From: DATGIQ01 sp035295665 | GTDB taxonomy: Bacteria; Planctomycetota; Planctomycetia; Gemmatales; Gemmataceae | DNA: 21,631 bases | Assembly (NCBI GenBank): GCA_035295665.1 | Contig: DATGIQ010000701.1 | Coordinates: 1 to 21,631 of the forward strand | Direction: 5' to 3' | In this document: positions 7,137 through 15,156 of the stretch, piece after piece | How positions within the stretch are numbered: position 1 is the first letter of the stretch | How the letters are laid out: every line of letters starts with the position of its first letter | The notes under the pieces: generated by a model | Told to the model about the DNA's origin: nothing | The model's input: only the letters and a program-made list of their open reading frames with translations | Database searches by the model: none | Made by a program: the position numbers and the translations under genes

Positions 7137-7187
7137 GTCCGTAGCCCGCGGCCCGTAGCAAAGAACTACGGACTATGGGCTACGGAC
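7137..7187. repeat. Long hairpin between moxR-like and DUF58 genes
   Basis: GTCCGTAGCCC (7137-7147) pairs perfectly with GGGCTACGGAC (7177-7187), and inside it CCGTAG (7153-7158) pairs with CTACGG (7166-7171). It starts 4 nt after the moxR-like stop and ends 13 nt before the DUF58 start. It lacks a U-tract. It may be an intra-operon attenuator, an mRNA-stabilising element like those that set different protein levels within an operon, or a dispersed palindromic repeat. Confidence 0.6.
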
Positions 7188-7200
7188 CCTGGATGGTCGG

Positions 7201-9237
7201 ATGCTTACGTCCCGCGCCTGGTGGTTTTTGTTGGTTGTCCTGTCTCTGCTGGCGCTTGGCATGTTTGATAACCCGCCGTGGCCACGCCGGGGCGGTGCGC
7301 ACTGGACGCTGATCATGGTGGCGCTGACCCTGCTCCTGTGGTTCCTCGGGGAGTGGCTGCTGTTTGCCGTGCGGGTCAGCACGGCCGTGCCTGCCCTGCG
7401 CGTCCAGCGCCAGCTCAGCGATGCTCGCCGTCCGGGCGATTCTCTCTGGGCCGGCCACACGGTGCAGGTACTCGTGCAGCTTCGGCTGCCGCATTGGGGA
7501 AGCCTGCCTTACCTCAAGCTGATCGACCATGTCCCTTTCGGAGTCGAGCTGGGACAGGGCCAAACGGAGAAGGCGGGAACGCTCAACGCCGAGCAGGAAT
7601 TGGAGCTGCGGTATAGCATCCGTTGCCCCGTGGCCGGGCGGATTCGCTTCGAAGGCGTTGGCATCCAGCTGGCCGACCTCCAAGGATTCTTTTACCATGC
7701 CACGTTTCTTCCGGAGGTCATCGAATATCGGGTGCTCCCCCCCTTGGCGGATGCCGAGGGAAACCGCCCCACGGTGAAACGCCATAATCTGCTGCCCTCC
7801 CCCGGGCTGCACCGACACCTTCGGCCGGGCTCCGGCAGCGAGCTGCTCGACCTGCGCGATTATCTGCCCGGCGATCCGCCCAAAACGATCGCTTGGAAAG
7901 TCTCGGCACGCCGGGATCGGCTGATTACCAAGGAATTCGAAAGCGAAGTGCCGGTCCGCTGCACGCTCTTCATGGATATCTCCCATTCGGTCCGCATCGG
8001 TCCCGCCGGACGCAATGCCCTGGCGAGCCTGATCGATATCAGCGCAGCCGTGGCCCAGGCGAATGCCGGGGTGCGCGATCTGACCGGGATCTGTCTGTTC
8101 GATGAACAGGGAGTGACGCAGTATATTCGTCCGGCCCGCGGCTCCCGGTGCCTCGTTCAGCTCCTCAATGTCCTGGCCGACGCTGGGAGTCTGGCGCCGG
8201 CGACCGGCGAAGGTCGGGTTGCGACGCTCTTGCCGTTGGCCTATGGATTCGCCCGAGAAGTTTACCCCTACCTACTTCGGCCAGACCTCAACCAGGTACC
8301 CTCCTGGTCCGCTTGGTTCTCGCCGGTTCCGACCTACTCGGCCGGCTCCTTACGGCTGCGCCGCCGGTTCTTCCGCGGCCTTTTGTTGGTGTTGGGCTCC
8401 CTTCCGGTTATCGGGATGGGAGTTTTCGTCTACATGATCAACGATCTGCTTCCGCTGTTGGCGGACGTCTTGATTCCTCTTCCGGAGTCCCTTTTGGTGG
8501 TGCTGGGGTTGGCCCTGGCGGCGAGCGTGGCGGGACTCTATTACGCCGGGGTCCTTTTCCTGTTGCGTTCCTTGTGGCTGTGGTTTTCATCCAAGAAACG
8601 CCGCCTGGCCCGGCAGCGGAAGTGCTTGTCGGCCATCCTCGCCGAGCGTTATCACCTGGCTCCCGGCGGGCTGGGAATCCTTATGGAAAACGACAGGCAA
8701 TTCAATCTCCTGATCCAGCGCTTCTTGGCCGAACATCAAGTTCCATATCCCCTTCCCCTCTACGACCGGCAGGGGAGATACCTGTTTGCGTGTCCCGGCA
8801 AAATTGATGTCTTGGCCGAGGCACTTATTCGCGCGGTCGGCAAAGGGCAAGACAACGAGTTATTCGTCCTGCTCGTGGATCTGCTGGAGCTCGTCGATCA
8901 GCTGGAGCCGCTGCTCCGCGCCGTGAAAATGACCCTGGCCCGCCATCACCAGGTCCTGGTGATTTGCCCCTGGCCTCCGGAGATTTCCCTTCCTCCCCGA
9001 CAGCGAGCCGGAAAGGGAGAGCAGGACGGGCCATCCTCCACGCCTGCTGCACCCCATGCCGCCACGCTCCTGCGGCAGGCAACCACCCACCGCCTGCACC
9101 GAGCGTTTGCGCAGCTCCAGCATGCCTTTCTCCGGCTCGGGGTACCTGTGATTTGTGCGGAGGGTGGCGATCCGGTCCGCCTTATCCTCGACCGCATGGA
9201 TCGGCTACGGAGCCTGGGTATGGGGAGTAGACGATGA
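7201..9237 (+). CDS. DUF58 protein with MIDAS site and membrane insert
   Basis: 678 aa, much longer than the usual 300-450 aa of DUF58 proteins. Two N-terminal membrane helices (about 5-20 and 35-57) precede a beta-rich domain. The family signature LRDYLPGDPPKTIAWK with LITKEFESE follows, then a vWA-like strand with the metal-binding MIDAS motif DISHS (D259, S261, S263). At about 389-408 and 430-457 two further membrane helices are inserted. After them comes a basic segment and then what looks like the rest of the vWA fold (LFVLLVDLLE, then HHQVLVICPWPPE). DUF58 proteins are standard partners of MoxR ATPases. The stop overlaps the next start (ATGA at 9234). The start at 7201 has only a weak GGA upstream, but the protein begins sensibly there. 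Confidence 0.85.
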   Translation: MLTSRAWWFLLVVLSLLALGMFDNPPWPRRGGAHWTLIMVALTLLLWFLGEWLLFAVRVSTAVPALRVQRQLSDARRPGDSLWAGHTVQVLVQLRLPHWGSLPYLKLIDHVPFGVELGQGQTEKAGTLNAEQELELRYSIRCPVAGRIRFEGVGIQLADLQGFFYHATFLPEVIEYRVLPPLADAEGNRPTVKRHNLLPSPGLHRHLRPGSGSELLDLRDYLPGDPPKTIAWKVSARRDRLITKEFESEVPVRCTLFMDISHSVRIGPAGRNALASLIDISAAVAQANAGVRDLTGICLFDEQGVTQYIRPARGSRCLVQLLNVLADAGSLAPATGEGRVATLLPLAYGFAREVYPYLLRPDLNQVPSWSAWFSPVPTYSAGSLRLRRRFFRGLLLVLGSLPVIGMGVFVYMINDLLPLLADVLIPLPESLLVVLGLALAASVAGLYYAGVLFLLRSLWLWFSSKKRRLARQRKCLSAILAERYHLAPGGLGILMENDRQFNLLIQRFLAEHQVPYPLPLYDRQGRYLFACPGKIDVLAEALIRAVGKGQDNELFVLLVDLLELVDQLEPLLRAVKMTLARHHQVLVICPWPPEISLPPRQRAGKGEQDGPSSTPAAPHAATLLRQATTHRLHRAFAQLQHAFLRLGVPVICAEGGDPVRLILDRMDRLRSLGMGSRR

Positions 9238-10076
9238 ATGGCCGGGATCTTCCACAAGCCGTGCCCCAAAGCTCGGCCAGCCATCACTACCTGGTGGTGA
9301 GCCTGGGTTCGTTGGGGATTATTCTGCTGGTCCTCCTGCACTGGGGGATGGGGCGGTGGAGCTATTTGCCGGTGTTGATAGGAGTGCTGGGGGTGATTCT
9401 GCGCTGGCGCTTGACCGGTTCGGGCCGTCCGGCTCTGGATCGCCGCATCGCTCGGTTCATGTCGCCGTTGCTCCCGCTTCTCCTGTTGGCCGGCCTGCTC
9501 CTGGCCAGCGAGGCGATGGACCTGGCCCCCTTGCGCCGGCTGGCGACCGGCTTCAGTCTCGCCGATTGGCTCCTGAGCGGTGCGGTGTTGGCTTTGTGCG
9601 TAGCTCAATATCGTGTCCTGGCCATGACGGTGTCGATTTTTCCGGAAGATTATCCCCGTGGCCGTCCGAACCAGTCTGTCCGACCGCCGCGAGGCACAAG
9701 TGCGCCGCCGAAACCCATCCCGCACCATCGCAATCCCCAGCTCGTTACATCGACCGAGATCGGCTGGATGGTTTTGTCCCTTCCCATCTGGGCCTTTCTT
9801 GCGCAACTGTGCTGGCGCCTGGTGCCGGCGGGTGTTCGTCTCTACGATCTCGAGCCTCGGGCCTGGCATGGCATCGTCCTGATCTGGCTACTGGTGCTTG
9901 GCGTCCTGGTCATTGCGGGCCTTCGAAGCTACGCCAGCCAGCGCCGCCTGCGGCCACCGGAGGCAAGGCTGTTCTTGCAAGACACCTTTTGGCAGGAAAC
10001 CGGTTCTGAGCAGCGGCGGTTGAGCCGGTGGCTGACCTGGGCCGACCTCCGCCGGCGTCGAAAGGAGAAACGATGA
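9234..10076 (+). CDS. Multi-pass membrane protein of the MoxR operon
   Basis: 280 aa with about five hydrophobic segments: LGSLGIILLVLLHWGMG, LPVLIGVLGVIL, LLPLLLLAGLLLASEAM, a helix near WLLSGAVLALCVAQY, and two after residue 170 including LIWLLVLGVLVIAG. A basic linker (GRPNQSVRPPRGTSAPPKP) separates the halves. I do not recognise a named family. ATGA overlap with the DUF58 gene on one side and with the next gene on the other, plus GGGGAG 6 nt before the ATG, show that it is translated as part of the operon. It probably forms a membrane complex with the DUF58 protein. Confidence 0.7.
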   Translation: MNGRDLPQAVPQSSASHHYLVVSLGSLGIILLVLLHWGMGRWSYLPVLIGVLGVILRWRLTGSGRPALDRRIARFMSPLLPLLLLAGLLLASEAMDLAPLRRLATGFSLADWLLSGAVLALCVAQYRVLAMTVSIFPEDYPRGRPNQSVRPPRGTSAPPKPIPHHRNPQLVTSTEIGWMVLSLPIWAFLAQLCWRLVPAGVRLYDLEPRAWHGIVLIWLLVLGVLVIAGLRSYASQRRLRPPEARLFLQDTFWQETGSEQRRLSRWLTWADLRRRRKEKR

Positions 10077-10390
10077 AATTCTGGACGCGCGAATTGGCCG
10101 GATGGATCTTGCTCGGTTTGGGTTTGTACGTCTTCTATCGCGATTTCCAACTCCTGATGGATGGGAACCACTGGATCATGGAAGGCGGCATGTTAACGGT
10201 GATCGGTATCTTCCTCTTCCGTGGTGGGATTCAGCTCCTGAAGATTGCCGTTGCGGCGCGCGTGTGCATGGAAGCTCAGGACCGCCTGGAGCGCGATCAC
10301 AGCAAGCCGGGTCGAACGCTGGGGTTCCCGCGGCCCATGCTTGGCCGTCGTCCGGTGCCGTATGCGGAGCGGTCCACTGGGCCCTCGTGA
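10073..10390 (+). CDS. Small two-helix membrane protein, end of the MoxR operon
   Basis: 105 aa, with two hydrophobic segments (AGWILLGLGLYVFYRDF and MLTVIGIFLFRGGIQLLKIAVAA) and a basic C-terminal tail. The ATG at 10073 has a strong AAAGGAG ribosome binding site 5 nt upstream and overlaps the previous stop as ATGA; the frame extends upstream to 10028, but that start has no support. It is the last gene of the six-gene operon, and its stop lies only 10 bp from the convergent DUF1080 stop. Function unknown, presumably an accessory membrane subunit. Confidence 0.7.
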   Translation: MKFWTRELAGWILLGLGLYVFYRDFQLLMDGNHWIMEGGMLTVIGIFLFRGGIQLLKIAVAARVCMEAQDRLERDHSKPGRTLGFPRPMLGRRPVPYAERSTGPS

Positions 10391-10400
10391 TCCAGCTCCA

Positions 10401-11078
10401 TCACCGCTTGAAGTTTACATTGCGGAACTCGATGTACCAGCCCTCGGCTTCCAGGCCGACGTGTCCCTTGGGCACGTGACACTGGTCCCACGTGGCGGTC
10501 ACGGCGCCATTGATCCACAAGGTCATGTGCGGGCCTTTGCAGGTGACTTCATAGGTATTCCATTCCCCGGCTTCCTTGCCGCGTTGCGGCTTCTTATCAT
10601 CGATTTTCACGCGCTGCGGTTTCCCCTGAACCAAGGTGTTTCCGAAAAGATAGCCAACGTTTCGATTGCCCACCTGAGCTTGATGCCAAATGGCGCCATC
10701 GTCCGCGGTGCGCACATAAACGCCGCTGTTATAGCCCTGCCTGCCCTCAATCTTCTTGAACCGCCACTCGACGTGAAAGATCCCATCATCGAACGGCTCC
10801 TCATAGAGCAGCATCTCGTGAATGTCGGCGCCGTCACAGACCAGCTCATGCGTGTTGGGATCGAGGCTCCAGGGATTCTTGCTCTTGAGCGGACTACCGG
10901 GCGGAATCGGCACGCGCTTCCAGTGGTTCAAGTCCTTCCCGGCCAGAAGATCGATCCAGCCAGTGGGATCTTTTTGCAGGGCGCTAGAGTCTTCTTGCGG
11001 CTCCGCGGCCGGGGCGGGCATGAGGGCTGCGATGGCTCCAATTGATACAGCAATGATCCACAACAGCCTCATCGACAT
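10401..11078 (-). CDS. Secreted DUF1080 (3-keto-disaccharide hydrolase-like) protein
   Basis: 225 aa. A signal peptide (about 1-25) precedes one DUF1080 domain, a concanavalin-like beta-sandwich that is very common in planctomycetes. Typical features are GWIDLLAGKDLNHWK at the front, ELVCDGADIHEMLLYEEPF, the stretch EWRFKKIEGRQGYNSGVY and a closing HVGLEAEGWYIEFRNVNFK. Some DUF1080 members hydrolyse 3-keto-glycosides; whether this one does is not shown by the sequence. AAGGAG lies 9 nt before the ATG at 11078. It is convergent with the MoxR operon, with stop codons 10 bp apart and no room for a separate terminator. Confidence 0.9.
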   Translation of the reverse strand: MSMRLLWIIAVSIGAIAALMPAPAAEPQEDSSALQKDPTGWIDLLAGKDLNHWKRVPIPPGSPLKSKNPWSLDPNTHELVCDGADIHEMLLYEEPFDDGIFHVEWRFKKIEGRQGYNSGVYVRTADDGAIWHQAQVGNRNVGYLFGNTLVQGKPQRVKIDDKKPQRGKEAGEWNTYEVTCKGPHMTLWINGAVTATWDQCHVPKGHVGLEAEGWYIEFRNVNFKR

Positions 11079-11128
11079 GGCAGGGTACTCCTTGTATCAT
11101 CACGGACGTTTGGTACGCTGGCTCCGTT

Positions 11129-11158
11129 GGACAACACATGTGGGCTGAGCATGTGTCC
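11129..11158. repeat. Hairpin upstream of the DUF1080 gene
   Basis: ACACATG (11134-11140) pairs with CATGTGT (11150-11156) around a 9-nt loop, with some further pairing outside. It lies 51 bp upstream of the DUF1080 start and about 20 bp past the possible small minus-strand frame ending at 11175, so it could be a terminator for that frame or an operator. No U-tract follows. Confidence 0.35.
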
Positions 11159-11174
11159 GTGTTCAGGAGGAGGT

Positions 11175-11330
11175 TCATCGTTCCCCCCAATCAGAAACCG
11201 TAGCCCGTTCCTCTACCTTCCGAGCCAGGTGGATTTCTCTCATGATGGCATCCCATTCCGTCTCATCCACCAAAGCGCCTTCGGTGCGAAGAAACCCGTT
11301 GGCCCCGCAGTTAATGACATCATGGTATTT
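11175..11330 (-). pseudogene. Possible gene remnant or small gene without a clear start
   Basis: One minus-strand frame ending with TGA at 11175-11177 reads like real protein: after KYHDVINCGANGFLRTEG comes an acidic-basic helical segment with DETEWDAIMREIHLARK and ERATVSDWGER. The frame is open back to a stop at 11394-11396 but has no ATG, GTG or TTG before the coding-looking part. The first usable starts (TTG/GTG within GALVDE) would give only about 33 aa, and ATT at the VIN position would be a rare start. It could be a gene truncated at its 5' end, a frameshifted gene, or chance. Confidence 0.3.
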
Positions 11331-11397
11331 TAACGGACGACCGACGGCAAAGGGGGAGCTGCGGCGGCGAGTGCACGCACCCGCAGAGTCGGCCTAT

Positions 11398-11426
11398 TTG
11401 CCTGTTCCCCGCTTGTGACTTAGACT
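11398..11426 (+). promoter_or_regulatory. Weak candidate promoter of the pilin gene
   Basis: TTGCCT (11398-11403) and TAGACT (11421-11426) have a perfect 17-bp spacer, but each matches only about four of six consensus bases. It would leave a 140-nt leader before the pilin gene. Nothing better is visible between 11330 and 11570. Confidence 0.25.
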
Positions 11427-11572
11427 TTCATGAGAACCGCGACGGCAGCCCCTGCCCCCCGACCGCTTCGCAAACAGGGATCGCTTCCCTCGGACCGGGT
11501 CGCCGCGCGGTCGTCCGCATAATCCCCGCCTTGCCGAACGGGTCTCCTATCATCCCCACCGAGGAAACCAAG

Positions 11573-11758
11573 ATGCCACTTGCTCGCCAAGCAATCCTTG
11601 CCTTTCTCCAGAGCGAAGAGGGGCCCACGGCCGTGGAATATGCGGTCATGCTGGCCTTGATTATGGTGGTCTGTATCGGCGCCGTCACCACCCTGGGCAG
11701 CAACGCGAACAAAACCTATACCTCTGCCGGCAAGAGCCTGACCGCCTCCAGTTCCTGA
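11573..11758 (+). CDS. Flp/Fap-type (class III) pilin
   Basis: 61-aa prepilin. A short basic leader (MPLARQAILAFLQSEEG) ends in Gly, followed by PTAVEYAVMLALIMVVC. This is the class III signal: cleavage after G by a prepilin peptidase, with Glu at +5 and Tyr at +6 and a hydrophobic N-terminal helix. Such pilins form the fibre of the tight-adherence (Tad) system. The ATG at 11573 has GAGGAA about 7 nt upstream; the upstream in-frame ATG at 11531 would add residues that do not fit. No tad assembly genes lie in the window. The gene is convergent with the amylase gene, 19 bp apart. Confidence 0.85.
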   Translation: MPLARQAILAFLQSEEGPTAVEYAVMLALIMVVCIGAVTTLGSNANKTYTSAGKSLTASSS

Positions 11759-11777
11759 TGGCGTTCTGGCCTTTCCA

Positions 11778-13259
11778 TCATGATTGAGCTTCCAGGGAGT
11801 AGACGGCAGCCTGCCAGGGAGTCATGTCCAGGTATAATCCGCGAGCGCGCAAATCGTTGCCGTCTCGATGGTAAACGGCATCGCCAAGCTCATCCCGAAG
11901 CTGCCATTGACCGTGGCCAAGCTCGGCGAAGGGGAGCCGAACATAGCACTGGCTCTGATTGGGAGCATAGTTGACCGCCACCAGCAGCCGTTCATCGCCG
12001 GTGCCGCGCCAGGCGAACGCAAGAAAACAATCCCACGTCCAGTTGCCATCCCAGGCAGGCAGGCATTCGAGCAACCGCCATTGGCCGTCGCGCACTGTTG
12101 GCTGGTGGAGCACGTCCAGCAAGCGGCCGTAAAACTGTGCCAGCTGCGGGTTGATGGGTTCTTTGGGACCGCGGACCAGGTGGGGCGAGATGCGTTTCGT
12201 TCGGCCTTGCAACTGCCCCGCGTGGAAAAAGCGGAGGCCCGGTGACAAGAACGTGATGGCCGCGGCGGCTCGATGAACTTCCGGAGAAAAGGTCGCTGCG
12301 GCCCGTGGCTCATCGTGGTTTTCCAGAAAGCGGGCCAGTTTGTCTTGGTAATCCAACCCGGCGTACAGGTGCTCGCGCACGGGCCGTGCATGCCCCTCGC
12401 GTAGCCGATCGTACAGCCGCTTGTCGTAAGCGTAATCGAAGCCCTGCTGCTGAAGCGTCCATTCAAGGTCCCAGTAGACCTCGGCCATGAAAAGAAAGTG
12501 TGTCACCCGCTCCCGCACGCGCTGGATCGCCTTGGGCCAAAACGGTTCTGGCCGCATTCCCCAGGTCCGTTCGAAGACATCGGGCAAAATCAACATGGCC
12601 ATGTCGCAGCGAACGCCGTCGCATTGGCCAGCGATCTTCACCAGTTCCCCGGCCATCGCTTCTTGTGTGGCGGGGTTGGCGTAGTTGAGCTGCAGCGTGT
12701 CGGGCCAACCGGCAAAATATGGATCGCGCCCATAAGCCAGCACGCAATCGCCACCTCTGCACTGTATCCGTGTGTAATTCTGGGGGGCGCGGGCCAGATC
12801 GGTTTCGCTGCCTTGGATGAAGTAGTCGGGATGATCTTCGAGCCAGGGATGGTCCAGTCCCATATGATTGGGAACAAAATCCAAGAGTAACCGCAGGCCG
12901 CGACGGCGAAGCCGGTCCCGCAGGCGCGCGAGCGCGGCATCGCCTCCCAGATAGGTGTGGACCGTGTAGCCGGTGATTGCAAACCCCGAGCCGGCGATAT
13001 CCTCTTCACGCAGGTCCGGCAGCGTTTCCTGGAACTCCCTGCGCCAGGCTGCATTCGACCGGGATACCCCTTGGGCGGTCGGGCCCGTCTGCCAGACGCT
13101 CAAGAGCCAGACCCAATCAAAGCCCATCTTCGCCAGGCGGTCCAGCTCGGCGTCCGGAATATCATCCAGCGTGGCGTGCCGGCCCAGACCCTCGGACAAT
13201 TCCGTTAGCCAGACACGGGTATTGATCTGATAGAGCGAAGGATAACGCGGCGTTGCCAT
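11778..13259 (-). CDS. GH13 alpha-amylase-family enzyme
   Basis: 493-aa glycoside hydrolase or transglycosylase of family GH13 with the (beta/alpha)8 barrel. Conserved region I is DFVPNH (127-132), region II GVRCDMAM with nucleophile D219, region III FMAEVYW with acid/base E260, region IV FLENHDE with D316. The catalytic triad is complete. There is no signal peptide, so it acts in the cytoplasm, for instance on glycogen or maltodextrin; the exact specificity is unclear. A C-terminal beta domain follows the barrel (FLAFAWRG to WQAAVYSLEAQS). The ATG at 13259 has AAAGGA about 8 nt upstream; an ATG at 13277 lacks a ribosome binding site. It follows the HEAT-repeat gene by 34 bp, probably in one transcript. 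Confidence 0.9.
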   Translation of the reverse strand: MATPRYPSLYQINTRVWLTELSEGLGRHATLDDIPDAELDRLAKMGFDWVWLLSVWQTGPTAQGVSRSNAAWRREFQETLPDLREEDIAGSGFAITGYTVHTYLGGDAALARLRDRLRRRGLRLLLDFVPNHMGLDHPWLEDHPDYFIQGSETDLARAPQNYTRIQCRGGDCVLAYGRDPYFAGWPDTLQLNYANPATQEAMAGELVKIAGQCDGVRCDMAMLILPDVFERTWGMRPEPFWPKAIQRVRERVTHFLFMAEVYWDLEWTLQQQGFDYAYDKRLYDRLREGHARPVREHLYAGLDYQDKLARFLENHDEPRAAATFSPEVHRAAAAITFLSPGLRFFHAGQLQGRTKRISPHLVRGPKEPINPQLAQFYGRLLDVLHQPTVRDGQWRLLECLPAWDGNWTWDCFLAFAWRGTGDERLLVAVNYAPNQSQCYVRLPFAELGHGQWQLRDELGDAVYHRDGNDLRARGLYLDMTPWQAAVYSLEAQS

Positions 13260-13293
13260 CCGACTATCCTTTCGCACAGCGGGCCTGGCCCAC

Positions 13294-15045
13294 TTACTTC
13301 TCTCCTTGCAAAACGCTCAAGAGAGCGTCGCTGGCAGCCCGGCGCACATCCGCATCGGGATCATCCAGAGCCTTCCGCAGGGCGGGTGCGGCGCTTTGAG
13401 CCTGAGGCCCGAACTTGGCCAGGATATCGGCGGCTGTCTGACGAACACGTTCATCGCGGTCCGACAGCGCGGCCGCCAAGGCGGGGATGGCGGGTTGGGC
13501 ATCGGTACCAATCCCTCCCAGCGTGCGCATGGCGGCGATGCGAATATCGGGATCACTGGCCCGGATGGCGCGGATCAGAGCCGGCACTGCGTCCTTGGCT
13601 GCGGGGCCATAGCGGTCCAAGGCCGTGCACGCTGCCAGGCGGACATCGAAATCCCGATCGAAGAGTAAACGAGCAAGGGCCGGCACGGCAGTGGGTTCCG
13701 CCGGATTCATCTTGCCCAGGGTGCGGCCGGCTGCCCAGCGCACAAAGGAATTCGGATCCCCTGTTGCATCGATGAGTGCCGGAACCGCCGGTGCGGCGGC
13801 TGACCCAAAGGATTCCAGCGCCTCGACCGCTCCAAGCCGAATCTGCACGTCCGGGTTGGTGACATCGGCCGCCAGGCGTGGCAGTGCCGCTTGCGCCGCC
13901 CGGAGGAGCGGATCCGGCGCCGATGTGGGCTGGCCTTGATTCTGCGCCGCCACTGCCAACAGTCCACCTTCCGGTGGCGCGTTCTGAGCCTTTCCGGGCT
14001 CCGATGCTCCGGCCGGGGCCGCGTTCGGAGTCGCGATGCGCAAGAGTTTGAGCCGAGCATTCCCCAAGCTTTCAAGAGTCCGCTGCACCAGCAAACGAAC
14101 CTGGAGATCGTCATCCTGCAAAGCTTTGGCCAGGACTGCTTTCTGCTGGCTGAAGGCTTCCAGCAGCGGCATCAAGTCGTGTTGGACCGATCCGAGTTCT
14201 TTGCGCTCGGCAAGCGGATCGATTGCTTCCTCCCCGATTCTGGGTTGAGGCACCTGGGTATCGAGGGCCGATCCCAGTTGCTCCGCTGCTCCCGCTGCCA
14301 GCCGCCGGACTTCGGGATCAGGATTGCTCAGTCCCACGGCAATAACGGGGAGGATTGCCTTGCCCAGTTGGACGACATAGTCGCGCGGGACCCGAACCGC
14401 CTCGACTTCGCCTGCCTTGGAAGAAAGTTGGTTAGTCACCCGGAGCATATTCCCCAGTGCGGTTCCCGCGGCGAGCCGCTCCGGGAAGTTGGGAGAAGCG
14501 AGCAAGTGAAGCAGCGCAGGCAGTGCGACGTTCGGATCTGGGAAAACAAGACCCAGCGCCCGTGCTGCCTGTTCACGGATGTGAGGCGTCTCCCCGTTTT
14601 TTACCAAGTTCGCCAGTTCCGGTGCCAGGGAAGAGGCCAGACCATTCGGATTTTGCGGATCGCGCAAACTCGACCCGATTTCCGCCAGCATGTCCATGAC
14701 GGCCAGGCGGACAGCCGTCGAGCCGGTTGTCAACGACCGCCGCGCTTCCTTCTTGAACCGCTCGGCCAACGCCGCATAGATCTGTTCATCCGAACCTCCG
14801 ACGGCTGAGCGCCACTCTTGCAGTGCCAGTGCCCGCCGTATTTCGGCCAGGCTTCGCAGAGCCTCGGCCCGCTGCGCCAAATCGGGGTGCGGAGGAGGAG
14901 CCTTGAGCATCTGGCGCAATGCCTCTACCGGATCGGGCGGAAACCGATCCGCCAAGCCGAATTGAGCGCAGCATAGCATGACCGCAAGGACGGCAACACC
15001 GGGCCGCCGTACGAGGCGATTCAAGATCGAGTGGACCAAGCGCAT
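13294..15045 (-). CDS. Secreted HEAT-repeat protein
   Basis: 583 aa. An N-terminal signal peptide (basic start, then PGVAVLAVMLCCAQFGLA) is followed by an alpha-helical solenoid. At least eight HEAT-like repeats are visible, with the recurrent pattern of a proline-valine helix followed by DPDxxVRxAA: for example NPDPEVRRLAA, DPNSFVRWAAGRTLGKM, DRDFDVRLAACTAL, DPDIRIAAMRTLGGIG, DRDERVRQTAADILAKFG and DPDADVRRAASDALL. There is a linker rich in Ala/Pro/Gly near 335-385. Such proteins serve as protein-interaction scaffolds and are numerous in planctomycetes; no enzymatic domain is present. AAAGGG lies about 9 nt before the ATG. Confidence 0.9.
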   Translation of the reverse strand: MRLVHSILNRLVRRPGVAVLAVMLCCAQFGLADRFPPDPVEALRQMLKAPPPHPDLAQRAEALRSLAEIRRALALQEWRSAVGGSDEQIYAALAERFKKEARRSLTTGSTAVRLAVMDMLAEIGSSLRDPQNPNGLASSLAPELANLVKNGETPHIREQAARALGLVFPDPNVALPALLHLLASPNFPERLAAGTALGNMLRVTNQLSSKAGEVEAVRVPRDYVVQLGKAILPVIAVGLSNPDPEVRRLAAGAAEQLGSALDTQVPQPRIGEEAIDPLAERKELGSVQHDLMPLLEAFSQQKAVLAKALQDDDLQVRLLVQRTLESLGNARLKLLRIATPNAAPAGASEPGKAQNAPPEGGLLAVAAQNQGQPTSAPDPLLRAAQAALPRLAADVTNPDVQIRLGAVEALESFGSAAAPAVPALIDATGDPNSFVRWAAGRTLGKMNPAEPTAVPALARLLFDRDFDVRLAACTALDRYGPAAKDAVPALIRAIRASDPDIRIAAMRTLGGIGTDAQPAIPALAAALSDRDERVRQTAADILAKFGPQAQSAAPALRKALDDPDADVRRAASDALLSVLQGEK

Positions 15046-15060
15046 GGACTAAGCCCTTTA

Positions 15061-15075
15061 TGCCGGCGACCGGCA
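15061..15075. repeat. Small hairpin in the leader of the HEAT-repeat gene
   Basis: TGCCGG and CCGGCA form a 6-bp stem with a 3-nt loop, 15 bp upstream of the HEAT-repeat start codon and just before its ribosome binding site. It could affect translation initiation. In GC-rich sequence such short stems are common. Confidence 0.25.
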
Positions 15076-15147
15076 TGGCGAAAGCCGCGGCAATCGAGCG
15101 GTTTGCTCGTCGTACCCGGTCGCTCATGAACCAACAATATCATGTTG

Positions 15148-15156
15148 AGTATACCA
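15148..15156 (-). promoter_or_regulatory. Extended -10 promoter of the HEAT/amylase operon
   Basis: On the minus strand TGGTATACT is an extended -10 element (TGn plus TATACT, five of six matches). No good -35 is visible 17 bp upstream, which is normal for extended -10 promoters. The transcript would start near 15141, about 95 nt before the HEAT-repeat gene. Confidence 0.35.

Noticed and set aside
8946..9869. A 307-aa minus-strand frame opposite the DUF58 and membrane-protein genes
   Set aside because: Antisense of two well supported overlapping genes; composition dominated by Arg, Gln and Pro as in reverse GC-rich frames.
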